61,141 bases of DNA from the IMG/VR virus record IMGVR_UViG_3300050127_000013, positions 1 to 61,141 of that record; one strand, 5' to 3'. Below the pieces are notes generated by a model. That model saw only the letters and a program-made list of their open reading frames with translations, made no database searches and was not told the DNA's origin. The position numbers and the translations under genes are program-made. The stretch's first letter is position 1, and every line of letters begins with the position of its first letter. This stretch comes from a virus. Of the stretch, positions 1 through 6,623 are shown in pieces.

Positions 1-214
1 AAGGAAGCCCAAACGCAAGGACCAAATAGATAAAAGAAACAAGAATGACGCCCCAGAAAACGTGCGGTCCCGTGGCGTATAAACTAAGCCAATCTGCCCA
101 GTCGGTAAGGCCCCATTTTCGAGCCCACGCCGCATAGTTTTTGGCAAAATCGTCGGGGCCAACCGATCCAAAGAAAATGGTCATTGGGAGAATGATCCCC
201 AATGGAGGCGGCAT
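1..214 (-). CDS. Small membrane protein, cut by the window start
   Basis: Reading leftward from an ATG at 214 there are 71 open codons that run off the window at position 1. The protein begins MPPPLGIILPMTIFFGSVGP and has a hydrophobic helix near its end (GVILVSFIYLVLAFG). The family is not recognised. If the window ends are joined, the frame continues from 61141 for 21 more codons to a TGA at 61077-61079, giving about 93 aa with the membrane helix fully enclosed. It lies 24 bp after the preceding minus gene, so it probably belongs to the leftward early operon. Confidence 0.6.
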   Translation of the reverse strand, partial: MPPPLGIILPMTIFFGSVGPDDFAKNYAAWARKWGLTDWADWLSLYATGPHVFWGVILVSFIYLVLAFGLP

Positions 215-238
215 CGAACCGTCATTGGTTTTTGTTTC

Positions 239-442
239 TCAGGTATCAGCGTGTATTCGGTCGCTCGCGTCGCAGATCACCTCGGCGAGCGCTAGTTTCT
301 CATCGGGGTTGCCCCACACCGTCCCAATCTTGCGGCCGTTCGCATCAAGCAGATAGACAAAACCTTTGCCTTCGTGCTGGCCAATGGGAGCATTGGTTGA
401 ATAGCTCCACGGCGTCGGCGGGAGGTGAGTGCGTTTTGTCAT
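239..442 (-). CDS. Conserved small phage protein, 67 aa
   Basis: The start is the ATG at 442, which overlaps the TGA of the upstream 31-aa gene (ATGA), rather than the in-frame TTG at 448. The sequence contains a compact domain (PIGQHEGKGFVYLLDANGRK) that looks like a small beta-hairpin protein, followed by a helix. Its function is unknown; the overlap implies translational coupling within the leftward early operon. Confidence 0.75.
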   Translation of the reverse strand: MTKRTHLPPTPWSYSTNAPIGQHEGKGFVYLLDANGRKIGTVWGNPDEKLALAEVICDASDRIHADT

Positions 443-534
443 CGACAATGCGTCTTTCCCTTCATCTCCACCAAGTGATTATTGAGGCGGTCACTCAGTG
501 CCACCTTAAGGTTCCGCAATTCAACTTCCGTCAT
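439..534 (-). CDS. Tiny protein, 31 aa
   Basis: A 32-codon frame starting MTEVELRNLKVALSDRLNN. It has a good Shine-Dalgarno (AGGAG about 6 bases before the ATG) and ends in an ATGA overlap with the next gene, which is why it is called despite its size. It is predicted to be one amphipathic helix. No family is recognised. Confidence 0.6.
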   Translation of the reverse strand: MTEVELRNLKVALSDRLNNHLVEMKGKTHCR

Positions 535-552
535 GTTGTTCTCCTGTCTGCG

Positions 553-574
553 GTGACTGACGCAGAGTGAATTA
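553..574. repeat. Intergenic repeat, copy 1
   Basis: 22 bp (plus strand GTGACTGACGCAGAGTGAAT...) matching 856-877 at 19 of 22 positions. In both places it runs from the TAA of one minus gene toward the ribosome binding site of the next. This suggests a duplicated intergenic cassette or a shared leader element. Confidence 0.55.
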
Positions 575-841
575 GCGCGTGACCGCGCAATCTTCTGCGG
601 CGGGCATTAACTCTCTTTCTAACTGTCGGACTAGCGCCTCGATCTGCACCCGCGACATACACTCGTCGCAATCATCTTGCTCACCGCAGTTGCAATCTTC
701 TTTCGCGGCTAGGTCACCTGGGTAGGCTCGGCATAGAGCCACGAACAACGCCTTGGATGATGGATCGAGCGGGTTGCGTTCGATCAGCCATTCCCGTGCG
801 GCGTCAAGCACCTTGCGTTCTAGGTCCACTAAGTTGCTCAT
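572..841 (-). CDS. Hypothetical protein with Cys-rich acidic loop, 89 aa
   Basis: The start ATG is preceded by GAGGAAAAC. The centre carries four cysteines in CNCGEQDDCDEC, spacing that could hold a metal ion, flanked by two predicted amphipathic helices. No family is recognised. It sits in a run of short leftward genes separated by the intergenic repeat seen at both of its ends. Confidence 0.7.
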   Translation of the reverse strand: MSNLVDLERKVLDAAREWLIERNPLDPSSKALFVALCRAYPGDLAAKEDCNCGEQDDCDECMSRVQIEALVRQLERELMPAAEDCAVTR

Positions 842-855
842 GTTTTCCTCGTGTC

Positions 856-877
856 GTGACGGATGCAGAGTGGATTA
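856..877. repeat. Intergenic repeat, copy 2
   Basis: Second copy of the 553-574 repeat (GTGACGGATGCAGAGTGGAT...), again placed between the stop codon of a minus gene and the ribosome binding site of the next. Confidence 0.55.
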
Positions 878-1114
878 TGGTCTATTTTTATCGCGCCACG
901 CGCGCATCCTTTCGGCACAGTCAAGCGCCTCGGCGACCATCACTAGGTCACTTTCCGGCCTCTCGTCGATCAGAACTAGGCCGCGTCGATACTCGGCCCA
1001 TTTCTCGACGGTGGCAGGCGCTGAAATATCTCGCGCGAGTAGAATGAACATCGGCTCATCCGGCTCCGCTTTTGCGTAGCAATCGAATTTTCCGGGGTTG
1101 TTTTTGGTACCCAT
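875..1114 (-). CDS. Conserved hypothetical phage protein, 79 aa
   Basis: It begins MGTKNNPGKFDCYAKAEPDE, a pattern I associate with a small conserved protein of unknown function in proteobacteria and their phages; that is memory, not a search. The C-terminal half is helical (ALDCAERMRAWRDK). There is a fair ribosome binding site (CAGGAGAGA) before the ATG. It is part of the leftward early operon. Confidence 0.8.
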   Translation of the reverse strand: MGTKNNPGKFDCYAKAEPDEPMFILLARDISAPATVEKWAEYRRGLVLIDERPESDLVMVAEALDCAERMRAWRDKNRP

Positions 1115-1130
1115 TCTCGTCTCTCCTGTT

Positions 1131-1340
1131 TTAGTGCGCAGCTTCTATCTGTGCTTTCAGCCAATCATTAATTCTGGCGTCTTGCGACAGACCTAAACTC
1201 GCGGTCATATTGAACCCCCGACTGAGGCGGCAAAGATCATCGCGCGACAGCGCGCCAGTGATGACCGTCGGCGGTTTTCCTAGCGGCTTGTGCATCCTGC
1301 CGCAGCGAGAGCACTGGCAAAGATCATTCACGTCGGTCAC
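1131..1340 (-). CDS. Small putative zinc-ribbon protein, 69 aa
   Basis: The N-terminus has CQCSRCGRMH, a half zinc knuckle (CxxC), and the rest looks helical. No second CxxC pair is visible, so metal binding would need dimerisation or the histidine. Function unknown. It lies 16 bp upstream of the 875-1114 gene and 6 bp downstream of the DUF4326 gene. Confidence 0.65.
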   Translation of the reverse strand: MTDVNDLCQCSRCGRMHKPLGKPPTVITGALSRDDLCRLSRGFNMTASLGLSQDARINDWLKAQIEAAH

Positions 1341-1346
1341 TCCCCA

Positions 1347-1721
1347 TCAGTGCGGTTCGTTCGCGATTTCCAGCAGTACGTCCGCGTGACATGGTTGGCC
1401 TTGCGTGCACCAACAGGCGAGATTTTTACCGCGCAATTTCCTTTTCACGGACGTCAACAGGTCTTGCTGCCGTGGTGCTTTGATCCACGCGCGGTATGCA
1501 TCAATGGCAAGCTTGGTGGCTTCGGCCTTCGTATCTCTGAACCACATGGCCGGACCCTCCCATGTACCGAAGACCCACACGTCGGAGGTCTTACCCATAT
1601 ATGTCGATTTCCCCTTTGAGATTGGGAACGGATTTCCGAAGCCGCTGGACCGATCGACCACGATAGTATTGGGTGGCATCTTCCAACCTTTGGTCCGCTT
1701 ACGTTGGATTCGTCCCGGCAT
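1347..1721 (-). CDS. DUF4326 domain protein, 124 aa
   Basis: The layout fits DUF4326: an N-terminal basic stretch, then VVDRSSGFGNPFP, a central helical part (AIDAYRAWI), and the diagnostic RGKNLACWCTQGQPCHADVL with cysteines and histidine near the C-terminus. The family occurs in phages and bacteria and has no established activity; the CWC...CHAD motif looks like an active or metal site. It is part of the leftward early operon. Confidence 0.85.
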   Translation of the reverse strand: MPGRIQRKRTKGWKMPPNTIVVDRSSGFGNPFPISKGKSTYMGKTSDVWVFGTWEGPAMWFRDTKAEATKLAIDAYRAWIKAPRQQDLLTSVKRKLRGKNLACWCTQGQPCHADVLLEIANEPH

Positions 1722-1741
1722 CGTCGTCCCCTCTCGCCGCG

Positions 1742-1918
1742 TTACTGCGTAAGAAGTTTTTGAAGGATTGGGGCGCGTCTAAGATTAATAAGACAAGGCG
1801 GCTCGCCTAATCTGATCGCAGCCTCGTTAAGCAGCTCACGCGCCCCATAATCCTCGCGCGCAAAAGCCAAGCGCACCTTAAGTGCCAGAAGCTTTGTCGC
1901 CATATCATCGTCAGTCAT
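1742..1918 (-). CDS. Hypothetical protein, 58 aa
   Basis: The start is the ATG at 1918 (MTDDDMATKLLALKVRLAFA), preceded by GAGGAAAC at good spacing; an upstream in-frame start at 1972 would overlap the neighbour and has no better site. It is mostly helical, with a short proline-cysteine segment near the end. The family is not recognised. Confidence 0.6.
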   Translation of the reverse strand: MTDDDMATKLLALKVRLAFAREDYGARELLNEAAIRLGEPPCLINLRRAPILQKLLTQ

Positions 1919-1952
1919 TGTTTCCTCGTCTCGTGGCGGCGCATTAGCGGAT

Positions 1953-2162
1953 TTAATTACAGGGAGTGCCACACACGCCGTTGATACAGCACGTCAGAAC
2001 GGTACCGCTGCTAAGTGTGTATCCAGTACGCGGAGCTTCGACACACTTGCTTTCGATCTTCGCTTCCTTAAGCGTCGCCCCCCGACCTAAGCAGGCTTCT
2101 TTCGTACCGAAGCCCTGAGCGATCAGCGTCCCGCTAACAATCCCAATCAGAATCCAGTCCAT
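1953..2162 (-). CDS. Small exported or membrane protein with cysteines, 69 aa
   Basis: The first 20 residues are hydrophobic (MDWILIGIVSGTLIAQGFG) and could be a signal anchor. The remainder has five more cysteines, including CCINGVCGTPC at the C-terminus, consistent with disulphides outside the cytoplasm. No family is recognised. It lies just downstream of the DNA methyltransferase gene. Confidence 0.65.
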   Translation of the reverse strand: MDWILIGIVSGTLIAQGFGTKEACLGRGATLKEAKIESKCVEAPRTGYTLSSGTVLTCCINGVCGTPCN

Positions 2163-2191
2163 TTCCGTTCTCCGTTATCTGGTGACGACTA

Positions 2192-2893
2192 TTAAATGCG
2201 TTCCGGGTACGGAAATGGCTTGCTCCACATTTCCGCCCATTCGATTTGTTCGCTTGGCTGCTTAGGTTCGGTGAACATATCGGGCTGCAGCGTCGCCTCG
2301 TGGATACGCCTGCAGGCAATGTCAAAGTACGTTTCGACGCGCTCAATCCCGATGAACTTGCGCCCCATGTTCACGCACGCGACGCCCGTGGTCCCAGACC
2401 CCATGAAAGGGTCCACAATCGTCCAGCCGGGCTCCGTGGTGCGGTCAATCAGCTTGAGCATGTAGGCAAGCGGCTTGGGGCTCGGATGATCGGGCTTCGC
2501 CTCTGCGCCGACCGCAAACTCGAAAGCGTCCTGCCCTCTGTGGGGCACGTCGCCGCCGACAACGGCGGGAATCCAGTTATTGAAGCCAATCGGCCCAAAC
2601 GTCATCCCGTTCGTGTTGTGGCCCGCTATGACGGCCTTGTAGCGGTCGCCCATGCCCTTGAGGCAAAGCGGCATCGCCCACATGCCCGGCATAATGACGA
2701 CGGTGCGCGCGGCGGCGAACGCCAAATCTTCAAGCCAATCCGGGTATTTTTCGTCCCAAGCGGCCTTGTTCACGCCATAGGGCGGGTCGGTCACAACCGC
2801 GTCGGCGCGCGCGAGCGTCGGCAGAATAACGCGCGCATCCCCCATATGGAGTATCACGCCTTCCGCCAAGATTTCAGTGCGCGTCGTCAACAT
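2192..2893 (-). CDS. DNA methyltransferase, beta-class N4/N6 type
   Basis: 233 aa. The catalytic motif IV TDPPYG comes first (about residue 35), and the AdoMet-binding motif I DPFMGSGTTGVA comes near residue 162. This order is that of the beta class (N6-adenine or N4-cytosine). A separate target-recognition region is short and central. No restriction endonuclease lies beside it, so it is probably a solitary modification enzyme that protects phage DNA or alters gene expression. Known from the family: AdoMet-dependent base methylation. Inferred: the role in the phage. Confidence 0.92.
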   Translation of the reverse strand: MLTTRTEILAEGVILHMGDARVILPTLARADAVVTDPPYGVNKAAWDEKYPDWLEDLAFAAARTVVIMPGMWAMPLCLKGMGDRYKAVIAGHNTNGMTFGPIGFNNWIPAVVGGDVPHRGQDAFEFAVGAEAKPDHPSPKPLAYMLKLIDRTTEPGWTIVDPFMGSGTTGVACVNMGRKFIGIERVETYFDIACRRIHEATLQPDMFTEPKQPSEQIEWAEMWSKPFPYPERI

Positions 2894-3133
2894 CTAGTAC
2901 CTGTATGCGTCAACCGGAAAGCATGATTCAAATAATTCATGTTTGCAGCCTTCCGTGCAGAGCGCGCCGCAGTTCACACAATCTCCGCTCGGATAGCGTG
3001 GATGCTTATGAATCTCGCCCCTTTGGAAAGGACGCTCGCAAGGCGGCGGTTCGGCGCGATCTCGCCGTGCGCAGCCATCAGCGCCATTGTGGTGCTCTGT
3101 ACGCCAGCGCCGAGTGAAAATAATCCGAAGCAT
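2894..3133 (-). CDS. Small Cys/His-rich protein, 79 aa
   Basis: The start chosen is the ATG at 3133 (MLRIIFTRRWRTEHHNG), with GAGG upstream; a GTG at 3178 would overlap the previous gene. The C-terminal part has CVNCGALCTEGCKHELFESC, a likely zinc site. It abuts the methyltransferase start directly. Function unknown. Confidence 0.6.
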   Translation of the reverse strand: MLRIIFTRRWRTEHHNGADGCARRDRAEPPPCERPFQRGEIHKHPRYPSGDCVNCGALCTEGCKHELFESCFPVDAYRY

Positions 3134-3165
3134 TGCGATCACGTCCTCATTGCTCTTGTGCCGCG

Positions 3166-3744
3166 TTAATGCGGCCACGGTTGTGGGTACAGATCAGCCT
3201 TCATGTAGAGTGGATGGCGCGGCTGTCCATTTTTCGTAATGCCGAGCGCCTTCACGTCGCAGCCATAGCTGCGCACCAATTTATCGACGGCATGAAGTCG
3301 CGAAGTGACGGCATACTTGAGCCGCTTAGGCGGGGATACCGCTCCCCAAGCAAATACAAAAAAGCCGCCGCTCGCCGCTACCTCGCGTGCGACTGCCGCA
3401 ATATGAAAGTCATTCGACGGGCCAACCGGATCGGCCATCTTCCATAAGTCATCCGGATTTGTAGCTCTACCAGCCCACGGATTGACATAGACGAGTTTGC
3501 CGGCGCCCCAGGACCTCGCGTATCCGATGCCGCGCCTCGATGTAGGGTCATCCTGCTCAGCGTCGGCGGTGCTTGGGTTGTGGAGCATGAACGCGATCAC
3601 GCGCGCGAATGGATGTATCGGCCGGTCAAGGCGATAACGATACAGTCCACATGGCGAAATAACGGCGCGGAATCTATTCGGCAATAAGTTGCTCATTTCC
3701 GAAAGCTCCGCACCGCGCGCGCGATTGTTCAACCGTTCCAACAT
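3166..3744 (-). CDS. DUF1643 family protein, 192 aa
   Basis: It has the DUF1643 hallmarks: YRYRLDRP near residue 37, FMLHNPSTADAEQDDPT (residues about 52-68), and the later VYVNPWAGRATNPDDL. DUF1643 proteins are common in phages and plasmids and have no proven function. The first ATG follows directly on the stop of a 30-aa gene; an internal ATG at 3696 (MSNLLPNRF) is an alternative start. Confidence 0.85.
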   Translation of the reverse strand: MLERLNNRARGAELSEMSNLLPNRFRAVISPCGLYRYRLDRPIHPFARVIAFMLHNPSTADAEQDDPTSRRGIGYARSWGAGKLVYVNPWAGRATNPDDLWKMADPVGPSNDFHIAAVAREVAASGGFFVFAWGAVSPPKRLKYAVTSRLHAVDKLVRSYGCDVKALGITKNGQPRHPLYMKADLYPQPWPH

Positions 3745-3837
3745 TTAAGCTCCGTACTTCGAACTCTCTCCGTTTCGGATAAACTGTTGTTTGTGCTCAC
3801 AAGGCTCCGTACCGTTTGGTATATGAATCGCGCTCAT
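3745..3837 (-). CDS. Tiny protein, 30 aa
   Basis: A 31-codon frame starting MSAIHIPNGTEPCEHKQQF, with a strong ribosome binding site (GGGGAGACAGG). Its TAA abuts the ATG of the DUF1643 gene, so the two are probably coupled. No function can be assigned. Confidence 0.55.
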   Translation of the reverse strand: MSAIHIPNGTEPCEHKQQFIRNGESSKYGA

Positions 3838-3915
3838 GTCCTGTCTCCCCTTTCAATATAATAGAAGGACGACTAAGGTTATATACTTCACTGCTTTTCC
3901 TCGTGGTGTGTGCCT

Positions 3916-4161
3916 TTAGAGTAAGCCTTGCGCCAGGTCGTTAAGCAGTACCTGGCTAACCGGTGGTGCATCGCCGCCGTTCACGTAAGCAAGCTCGTTG
4001 ATGACGCGCTCGATTAGTCGTTGAACTTTCGGAGCAGCGAATCGCGGATCGTTCAGAAGTTTTATTAGCGCCTCTGATTCTTGGACAAGTTGTTCGGGTG
4101 TTATCACGACTTTTTCTCGCGTTGAGTGGGAGATAGTTTGTTCATTTGGCCACTGCCTCAC
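3916..4161 (-). CDS. Hypothetical helical protein, 81 aa
   Basis: The frame opens with a GTG at 4161; an internal GTG (VITPEQLVQESEALIKLL) is an equally good start. The core is helical (APKVQRLIERVINELAYV). No family is recognised. It lies just downstream of the membrane-protein gene broken by the IS1595 element, so its transcription may now depend on read-through from that element. Confidence 0.6.
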   Translation of the reverse strand: MRQWPNEQTISHSTREKVVITPEQLVQESEALIKLLNDPRFAAPKVQRLIERVINELAYVNGGDAPPVSQVLLNDLAQGLL

Positions 4162-4164
4162 GGT

Positions 4165-4456
4165 TCAATTTAGCCATGTTGTCATCGAGAATGCCATCCG
4201 CTGTACGTCGCGGAGTTTCAGTTCCGCTACAACAACCGTATGAACGCCGATATTTTCGGAGAAACTATAAGCGGATGCTGAATCCAGTGAAATCAAAAAA
4301 CCAATTAGGCCAATCACGCATAGCCAGAATCCGGTTGCAATTAATCCCAACCCAACTGCAAAATGTTTAAAATACTTGTTTGAGGGGGCAGAAAAACAAT
4401 GAACGATACCCCAAAAACCGATTGCCGCGCCAATAACCCAAAGCGCGATAAATTTG
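4165..4456 (-). pseudogene. 3' part of a membrane-protein gene split by an IS1595 element
   Basis: Reading leftward from the target duplication, the frame runs ATC-GCG-CTT-TGG and encodes two membrane helices (FIALWVIGAAIGFWGIVHCF and GLGLIATGFWLCVIGLIGFL), then a soluble tail ending MAFSMTTWLN. No start codon remains at its beginning. Removing 4457-6574 and one copy of the 8-bp duplication joins it in frame to an ATG at 6593. This gives exactly 303 nt and a 100-aa protein beginning MACVKFIALWVIG. A shortened product from an internal TTG (4350) is possible. Confidence 0.85.
4449..4456. repeat. 8-bp target duplication of IS element A, left copy
   Basis: TAAATTTG, identical to 6575-6582. IS1595-family elements are known to make 8-bp duplications. 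Confidence 0.88.
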
Positions 4457-4479
4457 GGGAATTATATACATGAGTCCAT
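4457..4479 (+). repeat. Left terminal inverted repeat of element A
   Basis: 23 bp beginning GGGAATTATATACATGAGTC; 21 of 23 positions match the inverted copy at 6552-6574. Confidence 0.88.
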
Positions 4480-4486
4480 TTCCGCT

Positions 4487-4690
4487 TCATAGCGCCTTTT
4501 CGCGTTTCCGCCTCGCCCTCTGACGTTTTCGCGCGGGCTTCGTCTTCGCCTTGGGGCGGTAGGCGAGCACCACGTCCGCGATAGCGTCCAGGTGAGATAA
4601 GCGAGCGGCGGGCTGAGCCCCTACGGTCGAACCGTCCCTACTGGTGCTGGGGGCCTCGCGAGCCGTACCAGACCGCTCTGGGGTATTCAT
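4487..4690 (-). CDS. Passenger gene: basic C-terminal protein, 67 aa
   Basis: The start is the ATG at 4690, overlapping the TGA of the preceding gene (ATGA). The N-terminus is low complexity (MNTPERSGTAREAPSTSRDG). The last 20 residues are almost all Lys/Arg/Ala (KTKPARKRQRARRKREKAL), suggesting nucleic-acid binding. It is the last gene of the element A operon, 8 bp from the left terminal repeat. No family is recognised. Confidence 0.6.
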   Translation of the reverse strand: MNTPERSGTAREAPSTSRDGSTVGAQPAARLSHLDAIADVVLAYRPKAKTKPARKRQRARRKREKAL

Positions 4691-4911
4691 GGAACGCATC
4701 CCGCTTTGGAGGCAATTTTCTCACGCGGAAAAGTTCTGTAGTCGAGCGCATTGCATGAATCACAGAGGCGAACATTGCCGTCGCTGTCTTTGGTGGGCGG
4801 ATTAACCGAAACCACCCATGCAGCATCACGAGCGCATCTGACAGGAACGCGGCGGCCTTGAAGAAAATAGGCACCAAGGTCGCTAACCGTATTTTCGCAT
4901 TGCGTGATCAT
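4687..4911 (-). CDS. Passenger gene: small Cys-rich protein, 74 aa
   Basis: It begins MITQCENTVSDLGAYFLQG and carries a CDSCNALD motif plus three other cysteines, perhaps a small zinc fold. It overlaps both neighbours by 4 bp, so it is translationally coupled within the transposase operon. Function unknown. Confidence 0.7.
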   Translation of the reverse strand: MITQCENTVSDLGAYFLQGRRVPVRCARDAAWVVSVNPPTKDSDGNVRLCDSCNALDYRTFPREKIASKAGCVP

Positions 4912-5129
4912 GATTTTTTCCGCGCGCTAGGGTCCATACCACCCAGGCGCTCGATAACGCCCAGCGCATCGATGATCGCCATGTCATAAATATCTTCGTC
5001 GAATTCGTCCCCGACCAGCGCCTTTTCATCGCCAGCCTTGCACTTCAATTCGCTAATTTCCGCCCATACGGCGTCAAGAACATCCATCATGGCACCCTCG
5101 CATTGATCCTGCATGTCTGCATACTTCAC
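4908..5129 (-). CDS. Passenger gene: acidic helical protein, 73 aa
   Basis: A strongly acidic protein (VGDEFDEDIYDMAIIDALGV) with two predicted helices and an MDPSARKKS tail. It overlaps the upstream and downstream genes by 4 bp each. Its charge is opposite to that of the basic last gene of the operon, but any interaction is speculation. No family is recognised. Confidence 0.7.
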   Translation of the reverse strand: MKYADMQDQCEGAMMDVLDAVWAEISELKCKAGDEKALVGDEFDEDIYDMAIIDALGVIERLGGMDPSARKKS

Positions 5130-5308
5130 GCGCCTACTCCGAATTGGCCGTTATCGCGCGCCACAGCCTCGCAGCCGTGACCATCACACTCCGGACATTC
5201 CCCGATATCAGTCTCAAGCGATGGGTCATCCGGCTGCGGATCGTGGCGCATAAGGCGCCCATCAATGCAGCGAGTTGACCGTCCTAGCGTTCTATCGCGC
5301 CTGCTCAT
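5126..5308 (-). CDS. Passenger gene: zinc-knuckle-like protein, 60 aa
   Basis: The N-terminal part is Arg-rich (MSRRDRTLGRSTRC) and the C-terminal part has CPECDGHGCEAV, resembling half of a DnaJ-type or phage zinc knuckle. It starts 9 bp after the previous gene and overlaps the next by 4 bp. Function unknown. Confidence 0.65.
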   Translation of the reverse strand: MSRRDRTLGRSTRCIDGRLMRHDPQPDDPSLETDIGECPECDGHGCEAVARDNGQFGVGA

Positions 5309-5317
5309 GGTGCCGCC

Positions 5318-5584
5318 CTAGCCCGTAAAAGTACGGTGCTGGTGATTTTCGTGGCGAAAGTCCTCGCCACATACAGCGCAGCACCCGCTTTTCAGCCCTA
5401 CCGTTGTCCCAGCGACGTGCGTGTGCCCGGCGGACAAAACCAGCCCAACCTTCTCGTAAGCCGCTTTCACGCGACCCATGATGATCTGGTCGTCGCTCGG
5501 GATTGATTGACGTATTGCCGCACCCAATTCGCCGCGCGCTTCTTCAAGTATTTTCATCTGCCAAGGCTCCATCGGGCGCGTCAT
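5318..5584 (-). CDS. Passenger gene: CxxC/His protein, 88 aa
   Basis: Its ATG overlaps the transposase stop (ATGA), so it is translated from the same mRNA. The first half is helical (MKILEEARGELGAAIRQSI). The second half has GCCAVCGEDFRHENHQH, a likely Cys2His2-type metal site. No family is recognised. Confidence 0.7.
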   Translation of the reverse strand: MTRPMEPWQMKILEEARGELGAAIRQSIPSDDQIIMGRVKAAYEKVGLVLSAGHTHVAGTTVGLKSGCCAVCGEDFRHENHQHRTFTG

Positions 5585-6507
5585 TGCGTCAACTCCTTGT
5601 AAGTGATCCGTTTTCCAGCAACACCAGAGACGAAGCTGTCCAGGCGCTGCATCGTGTGGCGGTTCACGTTCCCATCGTTAAGACGGAAGGCAAACTCATC
5701 GACGTAACGGCCAATGTGCTTCTTGCTAGCGTGGTGGTAGACGCCGATCAGGCCGCGTTTCAGAACGGCGAACACGCTTTCGATGCCGTTTGTCGTGACA
5801 CCATCGCGGACATATTCGCCAGCGCCGTGATTAATCGCCTCGTGCTTGAAGAACAAGCCGTTCAAGCCCTTGTAGGCGGACGCTTCGTCAGTATGGAGCG
5901 TAGAGCCCGCAACCACGCGGCGATGAATGGCCGTGTGGATTGTCGCCATGTCCGCGTTCTCAATCGGCATTGCCAGCGTCTTACCGGTCGCGCGTTCCCG
6001 CATTCCAAGAACCGCGCTCTTGCCGACCGAACCACGCCCAGCCTTGAGCTTTTTGCCTTCGTGCTTGTTCTTCTCGATTCCGCCCACGTAGGTTTCGTCA
6101 ATTTCGATGACGCCTTGGAGCGTTGCCAGATCATCGCCACACGCCTCGCGCAGGCGATGCAGGACAAACCAAGCCGACTTTTGGGTGATACCGATTTCCT
6201 TCGCGAGTTGCAGGCTGGAAATGCCCTTGCGGGCCGTGACCAACAAATACATCGCGTAAACCCATTTATGCAGCGGAACGTGCGAACGCTCAAAAATCGT
6301 GGCCGTGCGAACCGTGAAGTCTTCCTTGCACTGGTTGCATAGGTAGAAGCCCTCCTTGCCCTTCCTGGCCGTCACGCGCTCACCCAGGCCACAGCACGGG
6401 CACTTCGGGCCTTCCGGCCAAAGCCGGGCTTCGAGATACTTGCGCGCCGCTTCCTGGTCTGGGAACATCTTGAACAACTCAAAGGTGGAAATAGTGCTTT
6501 TCGACAT
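5581..6507 (-). CDS. IS1595-family transposase (element A), 308 aa
   Basis: The start is the ATG at 6507 (MSKSTISTFELFKMFPDQEA), with GAGG upstream. The N-terminal zinc ribbon (CPCCGLGERV ... YLCNQCKEDF) is followed by a helix-turn-helix (LQLAKEIGITQKSAWFVLHR). Then comes the ISXO2-like DDE domain: EIDETYVGG, HTDEASAY and GIESVFAVLKRG. The last fits the IS1595 pattern in which the third catalytic residue may be N or E. The gene appears intact. It lies first in the passenger operon. About 45 bp separate the start from the right terminal repeat, which may carry the promoter. Confidence 0.95.
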   Translation of the reverse strand: MSKSTISTFELFKMFPDQEAARKYLEARLWPEGPKCPCCGLGERVTARKGKEGFYLCNQCKEDFTVRTATIFERSHVPLHKWVYAMYLLVTARKGISSLQLAKEIGITQKSAWFVLHRLREACGDDLATLQGVIEIDETYVGGIEKNKHEGKKLKAGRGSVGKSAVLGMRERATGKTLAMPIENADMATIHTAIHRRVVAGSTLHTDEASAYKGLNGLFFKHEAINHGAGEYVRDGVTTNGIESVFAVLKRGLIGVYHHASKKHIGRYVDEFAFRLNDGNVNRHTMQRLDSFVSGVAGKRITYKELTQ

Positions 6508-6551
6508 GACCAATCCCTCAATTTCTGTCGGAAATCTAGTCAAAAATCACG

Positions 6552-6574
6552 ATGGAGTCAAGTATATAATTCCC
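6552..6574 (-). repeat. Right terminal inverted repeat of element A
   Basis: On the plus strand it ends AGTATATAATTCCC. It pairs with 4457-4479 at 21 of 23 positions. Confidence 0.88.
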
Positions 6575-6593
6575 TAAATTTGACACACGCCAT
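6575..6593 (-). pseudogene. 5' stub of the membrane-protein gene split by element A
   Basis: Contains the ATG (6591-6593) and the first six codons (MACVKF) of the split gene; its last 8 bp (6575-6582) are the right target duplication TAAATTTG. It follows the HNH-like gene by 30 bp on the minus strand, so the original gene was the next member of the leftward operon. Confidence 0.8.
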
Positions 6594-6623
6594 GTCGAAT
6601 ATCATGATCCAGTACAGCATAGA

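Larger units (their letters stand above)
4457..6574. mobile_element. IS1595-family element A with passenger operon, 2118 bp
   Basis: The ends are inverted repeats. GGGAATTATATAC reads inward from 4457 on the plus strand and from 6574 on the minus strand, and the match continues to 23 bp with two mismatches. Perfect 8-bp direct repeats (TAAATTTG) flank it. Inside are an IS1595-type transposase and five overlapping passenger genes, all on the minus strand. The perfect duplication and intact transposase point to a recent insertion. IS1595-family elements with passenger genes are known, but this passenger set is not one I recognise. Confidence 0.9.

Noticed and set aside
2246-2926. 226-codon plus-strand frame
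   Set aside because: Antisense to the DNA methyltransferase, whose catalytic motifs are clear; composition is Arg/His/Val rich as in typical shadows.
5503-6342. 279-codon open frame on the plus strand
   Set aside because: It is antisense to the intact IS1595 transposase and its protein has no family pattern; it arises from the GC bias of the transposase codons.
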